Assembly: GCF_019746665.1 (NCBI RefSeq)
Contig: NZ_JAIERS010000005.1
Span: 186,001-250,000, forward strand
Length of the DNA: 64,000 nt
Reading direction: 5' to 3'
DNA from: Sphingomonas sp.
GTDB taxonomy: Bacteria > Pseudomonadota > Alphaproteobacteria > Sphingomonadales > Sphingomonadaceae
Within the stretch, counting starts at the first letter, position 1. Every line of letters begins with the position of its first letter. Below, piece after piece: positions 63,588 to 64,000 of the stretch. The position numbers and the translations under genes are program-made. The notes under the pieces were generated by a model. That model had not been told where the DNA came from. It did no database searches and saw only the letters and a program-made list of their open reading frames with translations.

Positions 63588-64000
63588 ATGTTCGACCGGA
63601 TCTTCACCCTGATCGCCGGCCGCGTCGCGGCGGTGGCGGGGCAGCCCATCGCTTTCATCCTCGCCCTCACCGTGATCGCGGTGTGGGGGCTCACCGGGCC
63701 GATCTTCCATTATTCGGACACCTGGCAGCTGGTCGTGAACACCGCGACGACGATCGTCACCTTCCTGATGGTGTTCCTGATCCAGAATTCGCAGAACCGC
63801 GATTCGGCCGCGATGCAGGCGAAGCTCGACGAGCTGCTGCGCGCGGTGGAGCAGGCGCGCGTCCAGTTCATCGGCATCGAGCACAAGACCGATCGCGAGA
63901 TCGAGGCGATCCGCGCCGCGCTGGAGGCGGAATGCGCCGAGGAGGATGTGCGCACCAAGGCCGTCACCTCCAGCGTCGGCCGGTTGCGCGATCGTTACTG
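63588..64000 (+). CDS. Low-affinity iron permease family protein, cut by the window edge at its stop
   Basis: 137 residues are visible and the reading frame reaches the window end at a TG that probably begins the stop codon. Two TM helices (about 14-36 and 48-66) end in FLMVFLIQNSQNRDSAAMQAKLDELLRA, the signature of PF04120-type low-affinity iron permeases, followed by a charged coiled-coil tail. SD GAGGAAA. Bacterial members are short and their transport role is unproven. Confidence 0.85.
   Translation, partial: MFDRIFTLIAGRVAAVAGQPIAFILALTVIAVWGLTGPIFHYSDTWQLVVNTATTIVTFLMVFLIQNSQNRDSAAMQAKLDELLRAVEQARVQFIGIEHKTDREIEAIRAALEAECAEEDVRTKAVTSSVGRLRDRY

Noticed and set aside
63409..63612. Overlapping plus-strand frame across the toxin remnant
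   Set aside because: Different frame from the RelE/ParE-like codons, Ser/Arg/Pro-rich and without similarity.

Overview
The window is about 64 kb of GC-rich bacterial chromosome, densely coding on both strands. Gene content and style point to an alphaproteobacterium of the Sphingomonadaceae (Sphingomonas or a close relative). The signs are a GumC-like exopolysaccharide tyrosine kinase, a cyanide-insensitive-type bd oxidase with a DUF2474 partner, a DUF2842 protein, a large TonB-dependent receptor, many acyl-CoA dehydrogenases, a zapA / 6S RNA / 5-FCL locus and a tkt-gap-pgk-fba cluster. The genus is an inference from family knowledge; no 16S rRNA gene is present.

Layout. (1) 1-5.3 kb: the end of an exopolysaccharide locus (BY-kinase, two unknown exported proteins) and an AT-richer sugar epimerase-like gene. 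(2) 5.4-8.0 kb: cydA-cydB-DUF2474, with a hairpin covering the cydA ribosome binding site. (3) 8.1-14.1 kb: a secreted mini-protein, a metallophosphatase, and nucleotide-sugar enzymes for surface polysaccharide (UDP-glucuronate epimerase, WecB, WecC) around an M48 protease. (4) 14.1-19.9 kb: a complete three-gene HME-type RND efflux operon on the minus strand with a palindromic operator candidate upstream. (5) 20-49 kb: a catabolic region for acyl-CoA and related compounds. It holds MmsA, GST, two MFS transporters, a TonB receptor, five acyl-CoA dehydrogenases (two as large/small pairs), a tandem-domain TetR regulator with an operator-like palindrome, a Zn alcohol dehydrogenase, an ACAD10/11-type phosphotransferase, two SDRs, a TesB thioesterase, an amidase, a FadB-type fusion enzyme, a serine hydrolase and an acyl-CoA ligase. 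(6) 49-55.4 kb: cytochrome c, glycerol kinase, AI-2E-type permease, tRNA-Asp, PRC-barrel protein, DUF2842, 5-FCL, a 6S RNA candidate, ZapA and a 55-residue coiled-coil protein. (7) 55.5-64 kb: transketolase, GAPDH, MOSC, PGK, TlpA-like thioredoxin, class I aldolase, SDR, ThiE-like protein, a decayed RelE/ParE toxin and the start of an iron-permease-family gene.

The most unusual structure lies between genes. Three families of palindromic elements occupy the catabolic region and the glycolytic cluster. One is a hairpin with a constant GTCC-GGG-GGAC tip and arms that differ from copy to copy. It appears once inside a cloverleaf-shaped repeat (34418-34481) and once apparently inserted into the left arm of a REP-like element (36678-36800), whose second copy (58544-58625) lacks the insertion. 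Other points of interest are the SD-occluding cydA hairpin, two paralogous secreted mini-proteins 30 kb apart, the ACAD/kinase pair that resembles 4-hydroxyacyl-CoA degradation systems, and the 6S RNA candidate that runs into the 5-FCL start. No prophage, transposase or CRISPR array was seen.
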